Counted from the first letter of the stretch, positions 1 to 9,273 are shown. The stretch is 64,000 bases of DNA from Photorhabdus sp. CRCIA-P01 (GCF_003545805.1 NZ_NMQR01000019.1:20359-84358), one strand, 5' to 3'. Notes: a model not told the origin generated them from the sequence alone. Translations and numbers: made by a program.

Positions 1-43
1 CATAACCCGAAGGTCGTCGGTTCAAATCCGGCCCCCGCAACCA
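1..43 (+). tRNA. tRNA-fMet (CAU), 5' part missing
   Basis: This is the 3' part of an initiator tRNA, cut by the window edge. It begins at the CAT anticodon and runs through the variable loop, T arm and acceptor 3' strand to an encoded CCA. From the anticodon on it is identical to the complete copy at 239-315. In E. coli the metZ-metW-metV cluster also lies next to amiC, so the position is conserved. Confidence 0.95.
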
Positions 44-132
44 ATACTATAAAATAGTTCAATATTTGCGAATGGAACCGATTCCAGCAGGCATTAGTGA
101 TGCAGGAAAACACAAGGTAGGTTCTAAACGGA

Positions 133-209
<77 letters not shown>

Positions 210-238
210 ATTTTCGCTAATCAAAATATTAAAACGGA

Positions 239-315
<77 letters not shown>

Positions 316-338
316 ATTCTCTATGCGTTTCAGCGTAA

Positions 339-530
339 AAATTCCCAAAACAAAGTTTCCTAATCGATTTACCACCACCATATCTGTTGCTCTGCGGCGA
401 CAACAAACGCAAGCAAGACGCGGACATAGCCAGAGCAAGTGAATACTGGCGTGACCAGCTCTATCGCACCTTGTCGGCCGAAGGCAACCCGGAAGTTAGA
501 AGGCTAAATAGGGGAAGGAGTATAGGCTAA
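339..530 (+). pseudogene. Fused remnant of a RelE/HigB-type toxin-antitoxin pair
   Basis: An open stretch between stop codons, with no convincing start. Its first part reads PPPYLLLCGDNKRKQDADIA and then ARASEYW. This resembles the C-terminus of addiction-module killer proteins of the RelE/ParE superfamily, whose usual ending has LLLCGGDKSTQ followed by a DI..A helix. Immediately afterwards it reads LYRTLSAEGNPEV, which resembles the recognition helix of the cognate HTH antitoxins (usual form SLYRTLS..GNP). The simplest reading is a toxin-antitoxin operon collapsed by an internal deletion next to the tRNA genes. The assignments are from memory of the families. A 39-codon ORF in another frame (323-442) has no better support. 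Confidence 0.5.
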
Positions 531-555
531 AGAAGATAGTCTCCTTTCCCTTTTT
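511..555 (+). terminator. Rho-independent terminator of the tRNA-fMet operon
   Basis: A 10-bp stem, GGGGAAGGAG at 511-520 against CTCCTTTCCC at 541-550 with one G:T pair, is followed by five T residues at 551-555. The 20-base loop is long. The T run lies on the plus strand, so it serves the tRNA transcript and not amiC, which approaches on the minus strand. Confidence 0.6.
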
Positions 556-584
556 AACAGCAAAAATCACCCATAGCGGTAGGT

Positions 585-1829
585 TCAAATCGCCAAATTA
601 CCCCCATTCTTGAAATAAGCTTTGATGCCCGCAAAAATTGACTCTGCGATCTGCTGCTGGAAACGCGCAGTTTTCAGTTTTCGCTCCTCTTCCAGATTAC
701 TAATAAACGCAGTCTCTACCAGAATCGAGGGAATATCCGGTGCTTTCAGTACCGCAAATCCAGCCTGATCCACCCGATTTTTATGCAGTTTATTCACTTT
801 GCCCATGCGTTTGAGCACTTCACTACCAAATTTAAGGCTGTCATTGATTGTCGCAGTTTGTAACAAATCAAACATCGTATGATCCAGATACTTATCACCA
901 CTTTTACTTACCCCACCAATCTGGTCAGCTTCATTTTGCGTCTGGGCCAGAAAACGTGCGGTATTACTGGTTGCACCTTTAGTCGAGAGTGCAAAAACCG
1001 AAGAACCACGGGCAACTCGGTTAGTAACGGCATCAGCATGAATAGAAACGAAGAGATCAGCTCGCATCTTACGCGCTTTTGCCACCCGGACTTTTAGCGG
1101 GATAAACACATCTTCATTGCGGGTCATATAAACTTTCATACCCGGTTCACGCTGAATAAGCGTTCTCAATCGACGAGCAATTTGCAGAACAACATCTTTT
1201 TCGCGGGTCTTATATTTGCCAATAGCACCAGGATCTTCCCCACCATGTCCTGGATCGAGCATGATAATGATTGGCCGGTCTTTACCTGCTTTGCCTGACT
1301 TTGGTCTTTCCACTGGCAGATCTTCTGCCAAATGACCTTTATTGTACTCTTCAAGCAGAGCAAGTAAGGGATCATCATCCGTATTCATTCCCGCAACCGG
1401 ATACATATCCAACACCAGACGATGTTTAAATTTCGCCACTGGTTTCAAAGTAAACATATGTGGGCTGACCGATTGCTTAACTTCAAACACCAAGCGAACG
1501 GTTTTAGGATTAAACTGCCCTACCCTCACCAGTTTAAGATAAGGATCACGGGACTGAATCTGCTCCCCCATCCCGCTTAGAGTATGATTCAGTTGTACAC
1601 CTTCAAGATCAACCACAATTCTATTTGGATTTTTTAGCACAAACTGGCGATATTTGAGTGGGATATTGGATTCAAGAGTCACACGGGTATAACTAGATGC
1701 CGGCCAAATACGTACTGCGATAATTTTTGCTGACGCTGCGTAACCCACCTGGCTAACGCTAAGCAACCACATTGCTGCGGCTCCCTGTAACAAACAACGT
1801 CGTGACAGATTATGATCTGAATGACTCAT
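585..1829 (-). CDS. amiC: N-acetylmuramoyl-L-alanine amidase AmiC
   Basis: A periplasmic zinc amidase that cleaves the amide bond between MurNAc and the stem peptide to separate daughter cells. The 414 residues are close to the 417 of E. coli AmiC. The N-terminus carries a twin-arginine signal (SRRCLLQG at 9-16, then a hydrophobic stretch to about 31). An AMIN septal-targeting domain follows (about 35-145), then a linker and an Amidase_3 domain from about 187. Metal ligands are visible: His195 in [10 protein letters not shown], Glu210 in TREKD and His264 in SIHAD. The catalytic Glu lies in LVETAFISN near 380. It is divergent from argA, as in E. coli. Confidence 0.97.
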   Translation of the reverse strand: MSHSDHNLSRRCLLQGAAAMWLLSVSQVGYAASAKIIAVRIWPASSYTRVTLESNIPLKYRQFVLKNPNRIVVDLEGVQLNHTLSGMGEQIQSRDPYLKLVRVGQFNPKTVRLVFEVKQSVSPHMFTLKPVAKFKHRLVLDMYPVAGMNTDDDPLLALLEEYNKGHLAEDLPVERPKSGKAGKDRPIIIMLDPGHGGEDPGAIGKYKTREKDVVLQIARRLRTLIQREPGMKVYMTRNEDVFIPLKVRVAKARKMRADLFVSIHADAVTNRVARGSSVFALSTKGATSNTARFLAQTQNEADQIGGVSKSGDKYLDHTMFDLLQTATINDSLKFGSEVLKRMGKVNKLHKNRVDQAGFAVLKAPDIPSILVETAFISNLEEERKLKTARFQQQIAESIFAGIKAYFKNGGNLAI

Positions 1830-2009
1830 CTACTAATATTCCATTCATAAAATACAAACATTCAGGGTGATATTCACCAAGTGAAAAACACTAACCAATC
1901 AGCATTATGCTGTCGTCAATGAAAAGCATTTTATATTTTGCAAATTATTAACGTCTACATGTATATCAAAATGTTTTTACCTTAATTGCCTCTTGCCATT
2001 TTCTCTCAA

Positions 2010-2048
2010 AAGGAATAAAAAAGCATAAATTACGAATAAAAATTCAAT
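2010..2048 (+). promoter_or_regulatory. Tandem ARG boxes (ArgR operators) before argA
   Basis: Two 18-bp matches to the enterobacterial ARG box (wnTGAATwwwwATTCAnw) lie at 2010-2027 and 2031-2048, separated by exactly 3 bp, the spacing usual for paired operators. The second has CGAATAAAAATTCA, one mismatch in the 14-bp core. The first keeps the left half and has a weak right half. They end 12 bp before the argA start, so ArgR-arginine would block the promoter or initiation. Confidence 0.7.
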
Positions 2049-2060
2049 CGAGAGCCTATT

Positions 2061-3395
2061 ATGAAAGAACGAAGCACCGAGTTAGTTGAAGGATTTCGTC
2101 ATTCTGTTCCGTACATCAATGCACACCGTGGTAAAACTTTTGTTATTATGCTTGGTGGAGAGGCTATTGCTCATGAAAATTTCCCTAATATCATCAACGA
2201 TATAGGATTACTGCATAGTTTAGGCATCCGTCTGGTTGTCGTTTATGGCGCCAGACCTCAAATTGAACAAAACCTTGCAGACCATCATTACAAACCGGTT
2301 TACCACAAACATACCCGTGTAACCGATAATAAAACATTAGAATTAGTCAAACAATCTGCTGGTTTGCTGCAACTGGATATCACCGCACGTCTTTCTATGA
2401 ACTTGAATAATACCCCGTTACAAGGCGCCAATATTAATGTCATTAGTGGTAATTTTATAATTGCTCAACCGCTTGGTGTTGATGATGGTGTGGATTATTG
2501 CCACAGCGGGAAAATTCGCCGTATCGATGAGCATGCCATAAATCGCCAATTAGACAATGGCGCAATCGTGCTAATGGGTCCTGTTGCGGTTTCGGTCACC
2601 GGAGAGAGTTTTAATCTGGCATTTGAAGATGTTGCTACTCAGTTAGCTATCACACTACAGGCTGAAAAACTGATTGGTTTCTGCTCTACTCAAGGTGTAC
2701 AAGATGAAGACGGAAAAATCCTATCGGAAATTTTTCTTAATCAAGCACCGGAGCTGATTAAAAAGCTCGAAGTTAGAGGTGACTACTATTCAGGTACAGT
2801 CCGTTTTTTACGGAGTGCAGTAAAAGCTTGCCGTCGTGGCGTTCGTCGCAGCCATTTATTAAGTTATCAAGCTGATGGTTCTCTACTTCAAGAATTATTC
2901 TCCCGAGAGGGTATTGGTACTCAAATAGTGATGGAAAGTGCGGAACAAATACGCCGAGCTAATATCAATGATATTGGTGGTATTCTCGAGCTTATTCGCC
3001 CACTGGAACAACAAGGCATTTTGGTTCGCCGTTCAAGAGAACAACTTGAAAGAGAAATTGATAAATTCATCATTATCGAACGCGACAACCTGACTCTCGC
3101 CTGTGCTGCACTTTACCCTTATCCTGATGAGAAAATTGGCGAAATGGCTTGTTTAGCGGTTCACCCTAAATACCGCAGTTCTTTAAGAGGCGAAGTATTA
3201 CTGAATCGCATTGCGGAACACGCCAAACAGTTCGGACTGGAAAAACTGTTTGTTCTGACTACCCGCAGTATTCATTGGTTCCAGGAACGGGGTTTTGAAC
3301 CCGCAGAACTCTCAATGCTACCGATTCAGAAACAAGTGTTATACAACTATCAACGCCGCTCTAAGATTCTTATGTTAAGTTTGGAACCACAGTAA
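2061..3395 (+). CDS. argA: N-acetylglutamate synthase ArgA
   Basis: Catalyses acetyl-CoA + L-glutamate to N-acetylglutamate, the first step of arginine synthesis and the target of arginine feedback. The 444 residues match the E. coli enzyme in length and along the whole sequence. An N-terminal amino-acid-kinase-like domain (about 1-285, with VIMLGGEAI and [10 protein letters not shown]) serves for arginine sensing. A C-terminal GNAT acetyltransferase domain (about 295-440) includes [15 protein letters not shown], the acetyl-CoA-binding turn. The start is an ATG aligned with the family N-terminus. Paired ARG boxes sit just upstream. Confidence 0.97.
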   Translation: MKERSTELVEGFRHSVPYINAHRGKTFVIMLGGEAIAHENFPNIINDIGLLHSLGIRLVVVYGARPQIEQNLADHHYKPVYHKHTRVTDNKTLELVKQSAGLLQLDITARLSMNLNNTPLQGANINVISGNFIIAQPLGVDDGVDYCHSGKIRRIDEHAINRQLDNGAIVLMGPVAVSVTGESFNLAFEDVATQLAITLQAEKLIGFCSTQGVQDEDGKILSEIFLNQAPELIKKLEVRGDYYSGTVRFLRSAVKACRRGVRRSHLLSYQADGSLLQELFSREGIGTQIVMESAEQIRRANINDIGGILELIRPLEQQGILVRRSREQLEREIDKFIIIERDNLTLACAALYPYPDEKIGEMACLAVHPKYRSSLRGEVLLNRIAEHAKQFGLEKLFVLTTRSIHWFQERGFEPAELSMLPIQKQVLYNYQRRSKILMLSLEPQ

Positions 3396-3398
3396 TAA

Positions 3399-3572
3399 AC
3401 GTATTCATGCCGAAAAAGCCGACTTTTGCGAAAAGAATATGCTGAATATATCAGCCGTTTTGACTGGAAACCGGGACTTTGGACTCATACATATTGTTTG
3501 ATTACCGCAGACGGCGCTCTGATTGAGAGACTCAAAACAGGCATCAAGAAGCAAGAACACCCAGCGAAATGA
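3399..3572 (+). other. Unassigned open stretch in the argA/island gap (possible gene remnant)
   Basis: The 330 bases between argA and the island hold one protein-like open stretch without a start codon, reading RKEYAEYISRFDWKP and WTHTYCLITADGALIERL before a stop. I do not recognise it. The aromatic-rich, structured composition suggests a remnant of an inserted gene. The rest of the gap, up to the hairpin at 3701, shows nothing else. Confidence 0.2.
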
Positions 3573-3700
3573 CAGTTCTTCGAGCTGTTTGCTCACCATC
3601 TCTCCCCTCATGCTAAAAGCGCGTTTTACTCGCAATTAGCATTCAGGAAGGAGAATTCCGCAAGTTTTGTTACACAGCGCGATTCACCTATTTATGAAGA

Positions 3701-3720
3701 CCCGCGATAACCATCGCGGG
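3701..3720 (-). terminator. Hairpin after the truncated RTX copy
   Basis: A perfect 8-bp stem, CCCGCGAT with ATCGCGGG around a 4-base loop. It lies just past the 3' end of the decayed RTX gene and is a copy of the hairpin at 9242-9261 after the intact gene. There is no long T run. It is probably the end of the island transcript and was duplicated together with the gene. Confidence 0.5.
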
Positions 3721-3725
3721 TCTTG

Positions 3726-5078
3726 TTACCGATCAGTGCCAGTTGGCTGCCAGTACAGGTTGCAACCGCTGTTGTTCGACATCGCCGAGCATTGCGGTCG
3801 CAGGCGCTGGCGGCGCGAATGCAACCATCGCCTACCGGTGTAGTCCTTGTTAGCATCTTCACTGGCTAAAGCACCGAAACCATCTTTGAATTTTTTCTCG
3901 CCAGCAGCACCATCTATTCCGGCCTTACCACTGTAGTACTCGGAGAACATCTGGCTGACATCTTTTATCTGACCGCTACCATCATCGATCACCAGTATTC
4001 CGGTATTGCGATCGGCCCAGCCACTGCGCTTGAGCGTGCCACTGTTGTCCATGTCGAACAACACGCCGTCACGGATATCAGTCATGTGCACACCATTGCC
4101 GCTCAGATCCAATAACAACGGGTCAACATAAGTGTTAAACGTTGTCATCGCCGATAAGCCGTTCAACGTCACAGCATTGCGTAAGCCGAAGTCCAGTTGG
4201 TTAGTGTCTCCGGGTTGGTAGAAAGGCTTGTAGAACTCCGACAGATAGGTGTTGGGTTTAACATTGGGGTCAAGCTGCATTTCACCGGGACGAATACCAC
4301 CGGTGGCAAGGCTTGCCATTTGGGTTGAAGTGAAGTCTGTTTTATTGAGCATATCCCCGAGGGCAGATATTTTGTGTGTCGCGGAATTTTGGATATAACC
4401 GTTGGCAACATCCTGCTGCGCTTTATTTTCTCCCTGAATATGTTTCTGCGGCTATGGGGAGGAATTGATATCAATGTTAATCAAATTTGTCCCCAGTGGG
4501 CGGGTACGCATATCCTCCGAGGTAAGCCATAAACATTGCATTCCACCTTTTTCTTCATAATACTCACCATGACGAGTCAGGTTGTCACGAATGATTTGAG
4601 CTCCATGCTTAGTAAACATCTTCTGCAAATCATCAACATTATTATTAGGCCACAGATCTCCTTGAAAATCTTTACGACTGTATCCAATAGTCTTTAATGA
4701 GAAATACACGAAATCTACACAACTGTTGTTGAGTAATCTGTAACGCGTAGCATCAAATTCTTCTAACTTTGGGTTTTCTGAAAAACCAGATAACTTGTTG
4801 TACTGATCTTCAGTCAAAGCTATGGTGATTTCATAAGAGGTCTGTTGGTAGGCGGTATTATCATGAGGAGTTACTTACCCTTCACCATACATTTGATCAT
4901 ACGCTGACTCGAAACCATAACTTTTTTCATTTCCGTTCCCGTCACTTAAAACATACCATATATGACCGCCGGATGAAGAATGTACATCTCCCGCTTTGTG
5001 CTCTCCCTTATCAGCCTGATAAATATATTTCGCCCCCATAGGAGCAACTTTATATGTTACGGTATAGTTCTTTGCCAT
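3726..5078 (-). pseudogene. Decayed, internally deleted second copy of the RTX protease gene
   Basis: On the minus strand this copies the start and the extreme end of the 2073-residue gene at 9274-15495. Codons 1-67 are open (MAKNYTVTYKVAPMG), then a TAA stop; the same frame continues through NSCVDFVYFSLKTIGY to a TAG where the intact gene has a Gln codon, and again through LLLDLSGNGVHMTD to LASEDANK. There sequence for roughly 1,600 residues is missing. The junction carries about 16 bases resembling 12727-12741, then joins the last ~35 codons out of frame. An ATG replaces the GTG start of the intact gene. With two nonsense codons and no protease or repeat domains it cannot make the full protein, though an N-terminal fragment could be translated. 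Confidence 0.85.
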
Positions 5079-5122
5079 CTTTGATATTTCCCTTGTTTAT
5101 ACTGATACCATTTTAAATCTTA

Positions 5123-5641
5123 TTAAATCTTCGGATCGTAATAGGTGAACTCGACAAAACTCTCAATTCCATTAAAAGCAGGGACATCCTCCAGGGTGGT
5201 AATTACCGCAGAGTAGCATCCGGCGGGTAAAGAAAATGTCTTAATTTCTCGCACAGCCGTAGTTATACTTCTCCCTTCGAAATCAAAGCTACATCCCCAG
5301 CTACGTCCCCCTGCGCTTATTTTCTCGTCAAAAAAAACCTCGCCGTTTCTAACCAAATGAAGCGAAACGGGGGTTATAACTCCGTCCTTATCAATATAAC
5401 CGAATAATTCAAGCCGCCTTTTCATTTCATCATCATCCCCTTTATCAAACAGCAGAGCAAACTGATAATCTCCAACCTTGCTGATTTCAAAATCAATTTT
5501 TACTGATTGACCAGACTTCGACACGTCAATCGGTTTGTATATATCAATGGGCTTAGAGCATGCCATTAATAAGGTGCAACTCATAAAAAAAATAATATTT
5601 CGCCAATTTTTTAACCTTTCATGTATACGTAATACTTTCAT
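5123..5641 (-). CDS. Array lipoprotein, copy 1 (subtype A)
   Basis: A 172-residue predicted lipoprotein. The charged N-terminus is followed by a short hydrophobic segment and the lipobox LMAC, with Ser at +2, which favours the outer membrane. The mature part is a single compact domain with PIDV, KIDFEIS, YQFALLF and a C-terminal SAVITTLEDVPAFNGIESF motif shared by all copies. I recall a similar family named DUF5625 but cannot verify it. The core is nearly identical to copy 9 (16109-16627). The RBS GGAGTGA stands before the ATG. Function unknown; an inhibitor or immunity role toward the neighbouring exported protease is inference. Confidence 0.8.
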   Translation of the reverse strand: MKVLRIHERLKNWRNIIFFMSCTLLMACSKPIDIYKPIDVSKSGQSVKIDFEISKVGDYQFALLFDKGDDDEMKRRLELFGYIDKDGVITPVSLHLVRNGEVFFDEKISAGGRSWGCSFDFEGRSITTAVREIKTFSLPAGCYSAVITTLEDVPAFNGIESFVEFTYYDPKI

Positions 5642-5699
5642 TTCGTCACTCCAAATTTTAATATTTCCTTTGTTTATACCGATGCCATTTTAAACCTTC

Positions 5700-6230
5700 T
5701 TAAATCTTCGGATCAAAATATATGAGCTGTATAAAACTCTGAATGTCATTAAAAGCAGTTACATCCTCTAGGGTGGTAATTACCGCAGAGTAACGTCCGG
5801 AGGGTAACGAAAGTGTTTTAATTTCTCTCACAGCCGTAGTTATATTTCTCTCTTTATAATAAAAGGATTGTGTTCCTTCATTCCCCACTGCGTTTATTTC
5901 CTCGTCAAAAAAAACCTTGCCGTCTTTAACCAGACGAAACGAAACGGGGGTTATAACCCCTCCCTTATAAATACTCCCAAACAACTCAAGCCGCCTTAGA
6001 ATTTCTTGATAATCATTCCCTTTATCAAACAGCAGGGCAAACTGATAATCTCCAGCCTCGCTCTTGCTGAGTTCAAAATTAATCTCGACGGATTGACCAG
6101 AATACGACACATCAATCGGCTTATATATAGTATCAATGTGCTTAGAGCAGGCCATTAGTAAGGTGCAGCTCATAAAAACAATAATATTTCGCCAATTTTT
6201 AAATCTTTCATATACCTGTAATATTTTCAT
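5700..6230 (-). CDS. Array lipoprotein, copy 2 (subtype B)
   Basis: A 176-residue paralogue with lipobox LMAC. It belongs to subtype B, marked by KPIDVS..GQSVEINFELSK, an extra Ser-Glu-Ala insertion before GDYQFALLF, and RLVKDGKVFFDEEI. The 58-base spacer to copy 1 is itself part of the repeated unit and carries the GGAGTGATGAA ribosome-binding sequence before the ATG. Product function unknown. Confidence 0.8.
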   Translation of the reverse strand: MKILQVYERFKNWRNIIVFMSCTLLMACSKHIDTIYKPIDVSYSGQSVEINFELSKSEAGDYQFALLFDKGNDYQEILRRLELFGSIYKGGVITPVSFRLVKDGKVFFDEEINAVGNEGTQSFYYKERNITTAVREIKTLSLPSGRYSAVITTLEDVTAFNDIQSFIQLIYFDPKI

Positions 6231-6288
6231 TTCATCACTCCAAATTTTGATATTTCCTTTGTTTATACTGATACCATTTTAAATCGCC

Positions 6289-6810
6289 TTAAATCTTCGG
6301 ATTAAAATACGCAAACTCAACAAAACTCTCGATGTCATTAAAAGCAGGGACATCCTCCAGGGTAGTAATTACCGCAGAGTAACGTCCGGGGGGTAACGAA
6401 AATGTCTTAATTTCTCGCACAGCCGTATTTACCCTTCTCTCTTCGTAATAGAAGGACTGCCCCCCATCGTATCCCCCGGCGTTTATTTTTTCATCAAAAA
6501 AAACCTCGCCGTTTCTAACCAGATGAAGAGAAACGGGAGTTGTCACCCCGTCATCATCAATACTCCCAAATAACTCATCTCTCCTGTTCATTTCATCATG
6601 ACCATCTCCTCTAGCAAACAGCAGGACAAACTGATAATTTCCTCCCTTGCTGATTTCAAAATCAATTTTGACTGACTGACCAGACTGCGTCACATCAATC
6701 GGTTTGTATATATCAATGAACTTAGAGCAAGCCATTAATAATGTACAGCTCATAAAAATAATAATATTTCGCCAATTTTTAAACCTTTCATGTACCCGTA
6801 ATATCTTCAT
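6289..6810 (-). CDS. Array lipoprotein, copy 3 (subtype A)
   Basis: A 173-residue subtype A paralogue (PIDVTQSGQSVKIDFEISK, LHLVRNGEVFFDEKI) with lipobox LMAC. A GTG lies one codon upstream, but the ATG at 6810 has the better spacing from GGAGTGAC. The central segment (DEMNRRDELFGSIDDDG) is shared with copy 6, showing that blocks are exchanged within the array. Confidence 0.8.
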   Translation of the reverse strand: MKILRVHERFKNWRNIIIFMSCTLLMACSKFIDIYKPIDVTQSGQSVKIDFEISKGGNYQFVLLFARGDGHDEMNRRDELFGSIDDDGVTTPVSLHLVRNGEVFFDEKINAGGYDGGQSFYYEERRVNTAVREIKTFSLPPGRYSAVITTLEDVPAFNDIESFVEFAYFNPKI

Positions 6811-6858
6811 CACGTCACTCCAAATTTTGATATTTCCTTTGTTTATACCGATACCATT

Positions 6859-7389
6859 TTAAATCTTCGGATTAAAATAGATGAGCTCTACAAAACTCTC
6901 AATGCCATTAAAAGCGGGGACATCCTCCAAGGTGGTAATGACAGCAGAATAACGCCCAGGGGGTAACGAAAGTGTTTTAATTTCTCGCACAGCCGTATTT
7001 ATCCTTCTCTCTTCATAATAGAAGGCTTCCACACCATCAAACCTCACTACGTTTATTTCCTTGTCAAAAAAAATCTTACCATCTTTAACTAGACGGAACG
7101 AAATGGGGATTGCAACCCCATCATGATCAATATTCCCGAACAACTTAAATCTCCTGTCCATTTCATCATAATCATCCGTGGTAGCAAACAGCAGAGCAAA
7201 CTGATAATCTCCAGCCTGTCTCTTGCTGAGTTCAAAATTAATCTCGACGGATTGACCAGAATGCGACACATCAATCGGTTTGCGTATAGTCTCAATGTGC
7301 TTAGAGCATGCCATTAATAAGGTGCAGCTCATAAAAATAATAATGTTGCGCCAGTTTTTAAACCTTTCATAAACCTGTAATAATTTCAT
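6859..7389 (-). CDS. Array lipoprotein, copy 4 (subtype B)
   Basis: A 176-residue subtype B paralogue with lipobox LMAC. It is nearly identical over most of its length to copy 8 (15530-16060) on the other side of the intact RTX gene, sharing HIETIRKPIDVSHSG, LLFATTDDYDEM and EINVVR. The cleanest explanation is duplication of a whole block of array plus RTX gene. The ATG at 7389 is preferred over the GTG one codon upstream. Confidence 0.8.
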   Translation of the reverse strand: MKLLQVYERFKNWRNIIIFMSCTLLMACSKHIETIRKPIDVSHSGQSVEINFELSKRQAGDYQFALLFATTDDYDEMDRRFKLFGNIDHDGVAIPISFRLVKDGKIFFDKEINVVRFDGVEAFYYEERRINTAVREIKTLSLPPGRYSAVITTLEDVPAFNGIESFVELIYFNPKI

Positions 7390-7437
7390 CACGTCACTCC
7401 CAATTTTGATATTTTCTTTGTTTATATTAATACCCGT

Positions 7438-7952
7438 TTAAATCTTAGGATTAAAATAAGTGAGCTCTACAAAACTCTCAATGCTATTAAAATCGGGGAC
7501 ATCCTCCAGGGTGGTAATGACAGCAGAGTAACGTCCGGGGGGTAACGAAAATGTTTTAATTTCTCGCACAGCCGTAGTTATACTTCTCCCTTCGTAATCG
7601 AAGCTACGTCCCCCTGCGTTTATTTTCTCGTCAAAAAAACCTCGCCGTTTCTAACCAAATGAAGCGAAACGGGGGTTATCACTCCGTCCTTATCAATACT
7701 ACCGAATAATTCAAGCCGCCTTTTCATTTCATCATCATCCCCTTTATCAAACAGCAGAGCAAACTGATAATCCCCAGCCTTTCGCTTACTGAGTTCAAAA
7801 TTAATCTCAACGGATTGCCCAAAATGCGGCACATCAATCGGTTTGTATATAGTATCAATGTACTTAGAACATGCCATTAATAATGTACAGCTCATAAAAA
7901 CAATAATATTTCGCCAATTTTTAAATCTTTCATATACCTGTAATATTTTCAT
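7438..7952 (-). pseudogene. Array lipoprotein, copy 5, frameshifted in a poly-A tract
   Basis: A further paralogue whose frame breaks at about 7630. The coding-strand T run is seven bases long here and eight in the comparable position of copies 1 and 9, so one base is lost in VFFDEK and the remainder (through SAVITTLEDVPDF) continues in another frame to a stop at 7438. Its first half is subtype B and its second half subtype A, so it is also a hybrid. It could be a dead gene or the off state of a slippage-prone gene. Confidence 0.75.
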
Positions 7953-8010
7953 TTCATCACTCCAAATTTTAATATTTCCTTTGTTTATACCGATACCATT
8001 TTAAATCTTC

Positions 8011-8532
8011 TTAAATCTTAGGATTAAAATAGGTGAGCTCTACAAAACTCTCAATGCCATTAAAATCAGGGACATCCTCCAGGGTGGTAATTACCGCAGA
8101 GTAACGTCCGGGGGGTAACGAAAATGTTTTAATTTCTCGCACAACCGTATTTACCCTTCTCTCTTCGTAATAGAAAGCGTGCCCCCAAGCATATCCCCCT
8201 GCGTTTATTTTCTTGTCAAAGAAAACCTGGCCGTTTCTAACCAAATGAAGCGAAACGGGAGTTGTCATCCCGTCATCATCAATACTCCCAAATAACTCAT
8301 CTCGCCTGTTCATTTCATCATGACCATGCCCTCTAGCAAACAGCAGGGCAAACTGATAATCTCCTTTCTTTCTGATTTCAAAATCAATTTTGACTGACTG
8401 ACCAGACTTCGACACGTCAATCGGTCTGTATATATTGATGGGCTCAGAACATGCCACTAACCAGGCACAACTTAAAAAAATCATAATATTGCGCCAGTTT
8501 TTTAACCTTTCATGTACCCGTAATACTTTCAT
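8011..8532 (-). CDS. Array lipoprotein, copy 6 (subtype A, variant signal)
   Basis: A 173-residue paralogue whose signal region differs from most others: RNIMIFLSCAWLVAC before SEPINIYRPIDV. The same variant N-terminus occurs in copy 12 (17854-18381), yet the rest is subtype A here and subtype B there. The lipobox is LVAC with Ser at +2. The ATG at 8532 follows GGAGTGACG. Confidence 0.8.
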   Translation of the reverse strand: MKVLRVHERLKNWRNIMIFLSCAWLVACSEPINIYRPIDVSKSGQSVKIDFEIRKKGDYQFALLFARGHGHDEMNRRDELFGSIDDDGMTTPVSLHLVRNGQVFFDKKINAGGYAWGHAFYYEERRVNTVVREIKTFSLPPGRYSAVITTLEDVPDFNGIESFVELTYFNPKI

Positions 8533-8590
8533 CACGTCACTCCCAATTTTGATATTTTCTTTGTTTATACTGATACCATTTTAAATCTTA

Positions 8591-9166
8591 TTAAATCTTC
8601 GGATCGTAATGGGTGAGCTCGACAAAACTCTCAATACCATTAAAAACAGGTACATCCTCCAGGGTGGTAATTACCGCAGAGTAGCGTCCGGGAGATAACG
8701 AAAATGTTTTAATTTCTCGCACCGCCGTGGTTATACTCCTTTCTTCGTAATCGAAGGTACGTCCCCAGCCATATCCCCCAGCGTTTATTTTCTCATCAAA
8801 GAAAACCTTTCCATCTTTAACTATCTGAAGTGAAACAGGGGTTATTATCCCGTTCCTATCAATATCTCCAAACAACTCAAGCCGCCTTTTCATTTCCTCA
8901 TAGTCATCCCCTTTATCAAACAACAGGGCAAACTGATAATTTCCTTTCTTGCTGATTTCAAAATCAATTTTGATTGATTGACCAGACCTCGTTACATCAA
9001 TCGGTCTGTATATATCAATGGGCTTAGAACATGCCATTAATAAGTGCAACGCTATTAATCTGTTTTTAATTCCACACTGACTGACATACTTGGCGATTAA
9101 ATAAATGGTTATTTTGTATTTTCCATTCATATTAAATGATGAAAGCGCGCCCCAAAAGTTAGACAT
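8591..9166 (-). CDS. Array lipoprotein, copy 7, with foreign N-terminus
   Basis: From HLLMACSKPIDIYRPIDVTR onward this is an ordinary subtype A paralogue. Upstream of that point the sequence no longer matches the others: the usual start, signal peptide and GGAGTGA spacer are replaced by about 130 bases of unrelated DNA (MSNFWGALSS at the apparent start), and one base of the normal coding sequence is missing at the junction. The lipobox survives, but the hydrophobic stretch before it is short, so lipidation and even expression are doubtful. The replacing DNA may be an insertion-sequence relic, which I could not identify. Confidence 0.55.
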   Translation of the reverse strand: MSNFWGALSSFNMNGKYKITIYLIAKYVSQCGIKNRLIALHLLMACSKPIDIYRPIDVTRSGQSIKIDFEISKKGNYQFALLFDKGDDYEEMKRRLELFGDIDRNGIITPVSLQIVKDGKVFFDEKINAGGYGWGRTFDYEERSITTAVREIKTFSLSPGRYSAVITTLEDVPVFNGIESFVELTHYDPKI

Positions 9167-9241
9167 TTTGCCTGTCGAAAGACAGAAATCCTCATATGGG
9201 GCACTTACATTTAAACGACGCGATTCACCTATTTATGAAGA

Positions 9242-9261
9242 CCCGCGATAACCATCGCGGG
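9242..9261 (-). terminator. Hairpin after the intact RTX gene
   Basis: A perfect 8-bp stem (CCCGCGAT/ATCGCGGG) with a 4-base loop, 13 bases past the stop codon of the RTX gene. On the minus strand it is followed by TCTTC rather than a strong T run, so termination may be partial and the seven downstream lipoprotein genes may be read through. Confidence 0.5.
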
Positions 9262-9273
9262 CCTTGTTACCGA

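Noticed and set aside
323..442. Plus-strand 39-codon ORF starting MRFSVKIPK
   Set aside because: No ribosome-binding site, and the overlapping frame carries the toxin-antitoxin signatures.
4875..5078. Independent 67-residue protein
   Set aside because: It is the first part of the decayed RTX copy, ended by a nonsense codon; the frame resumes beyond it.
5123..9166. Possible CRISPR-like array because of regular ~590-bp repetition
   Set aside because: The repeated unit is a whole gene with its spacer; there are no short palindromic repeats separated by unique spacers.
9170..9190. Small hairpin CTGTC-GAAA-GACAG as a regulatory RNA element
   Set aside because: Only five base pairs and inside the foreign segment upstream of copy 7; too short to support a function.
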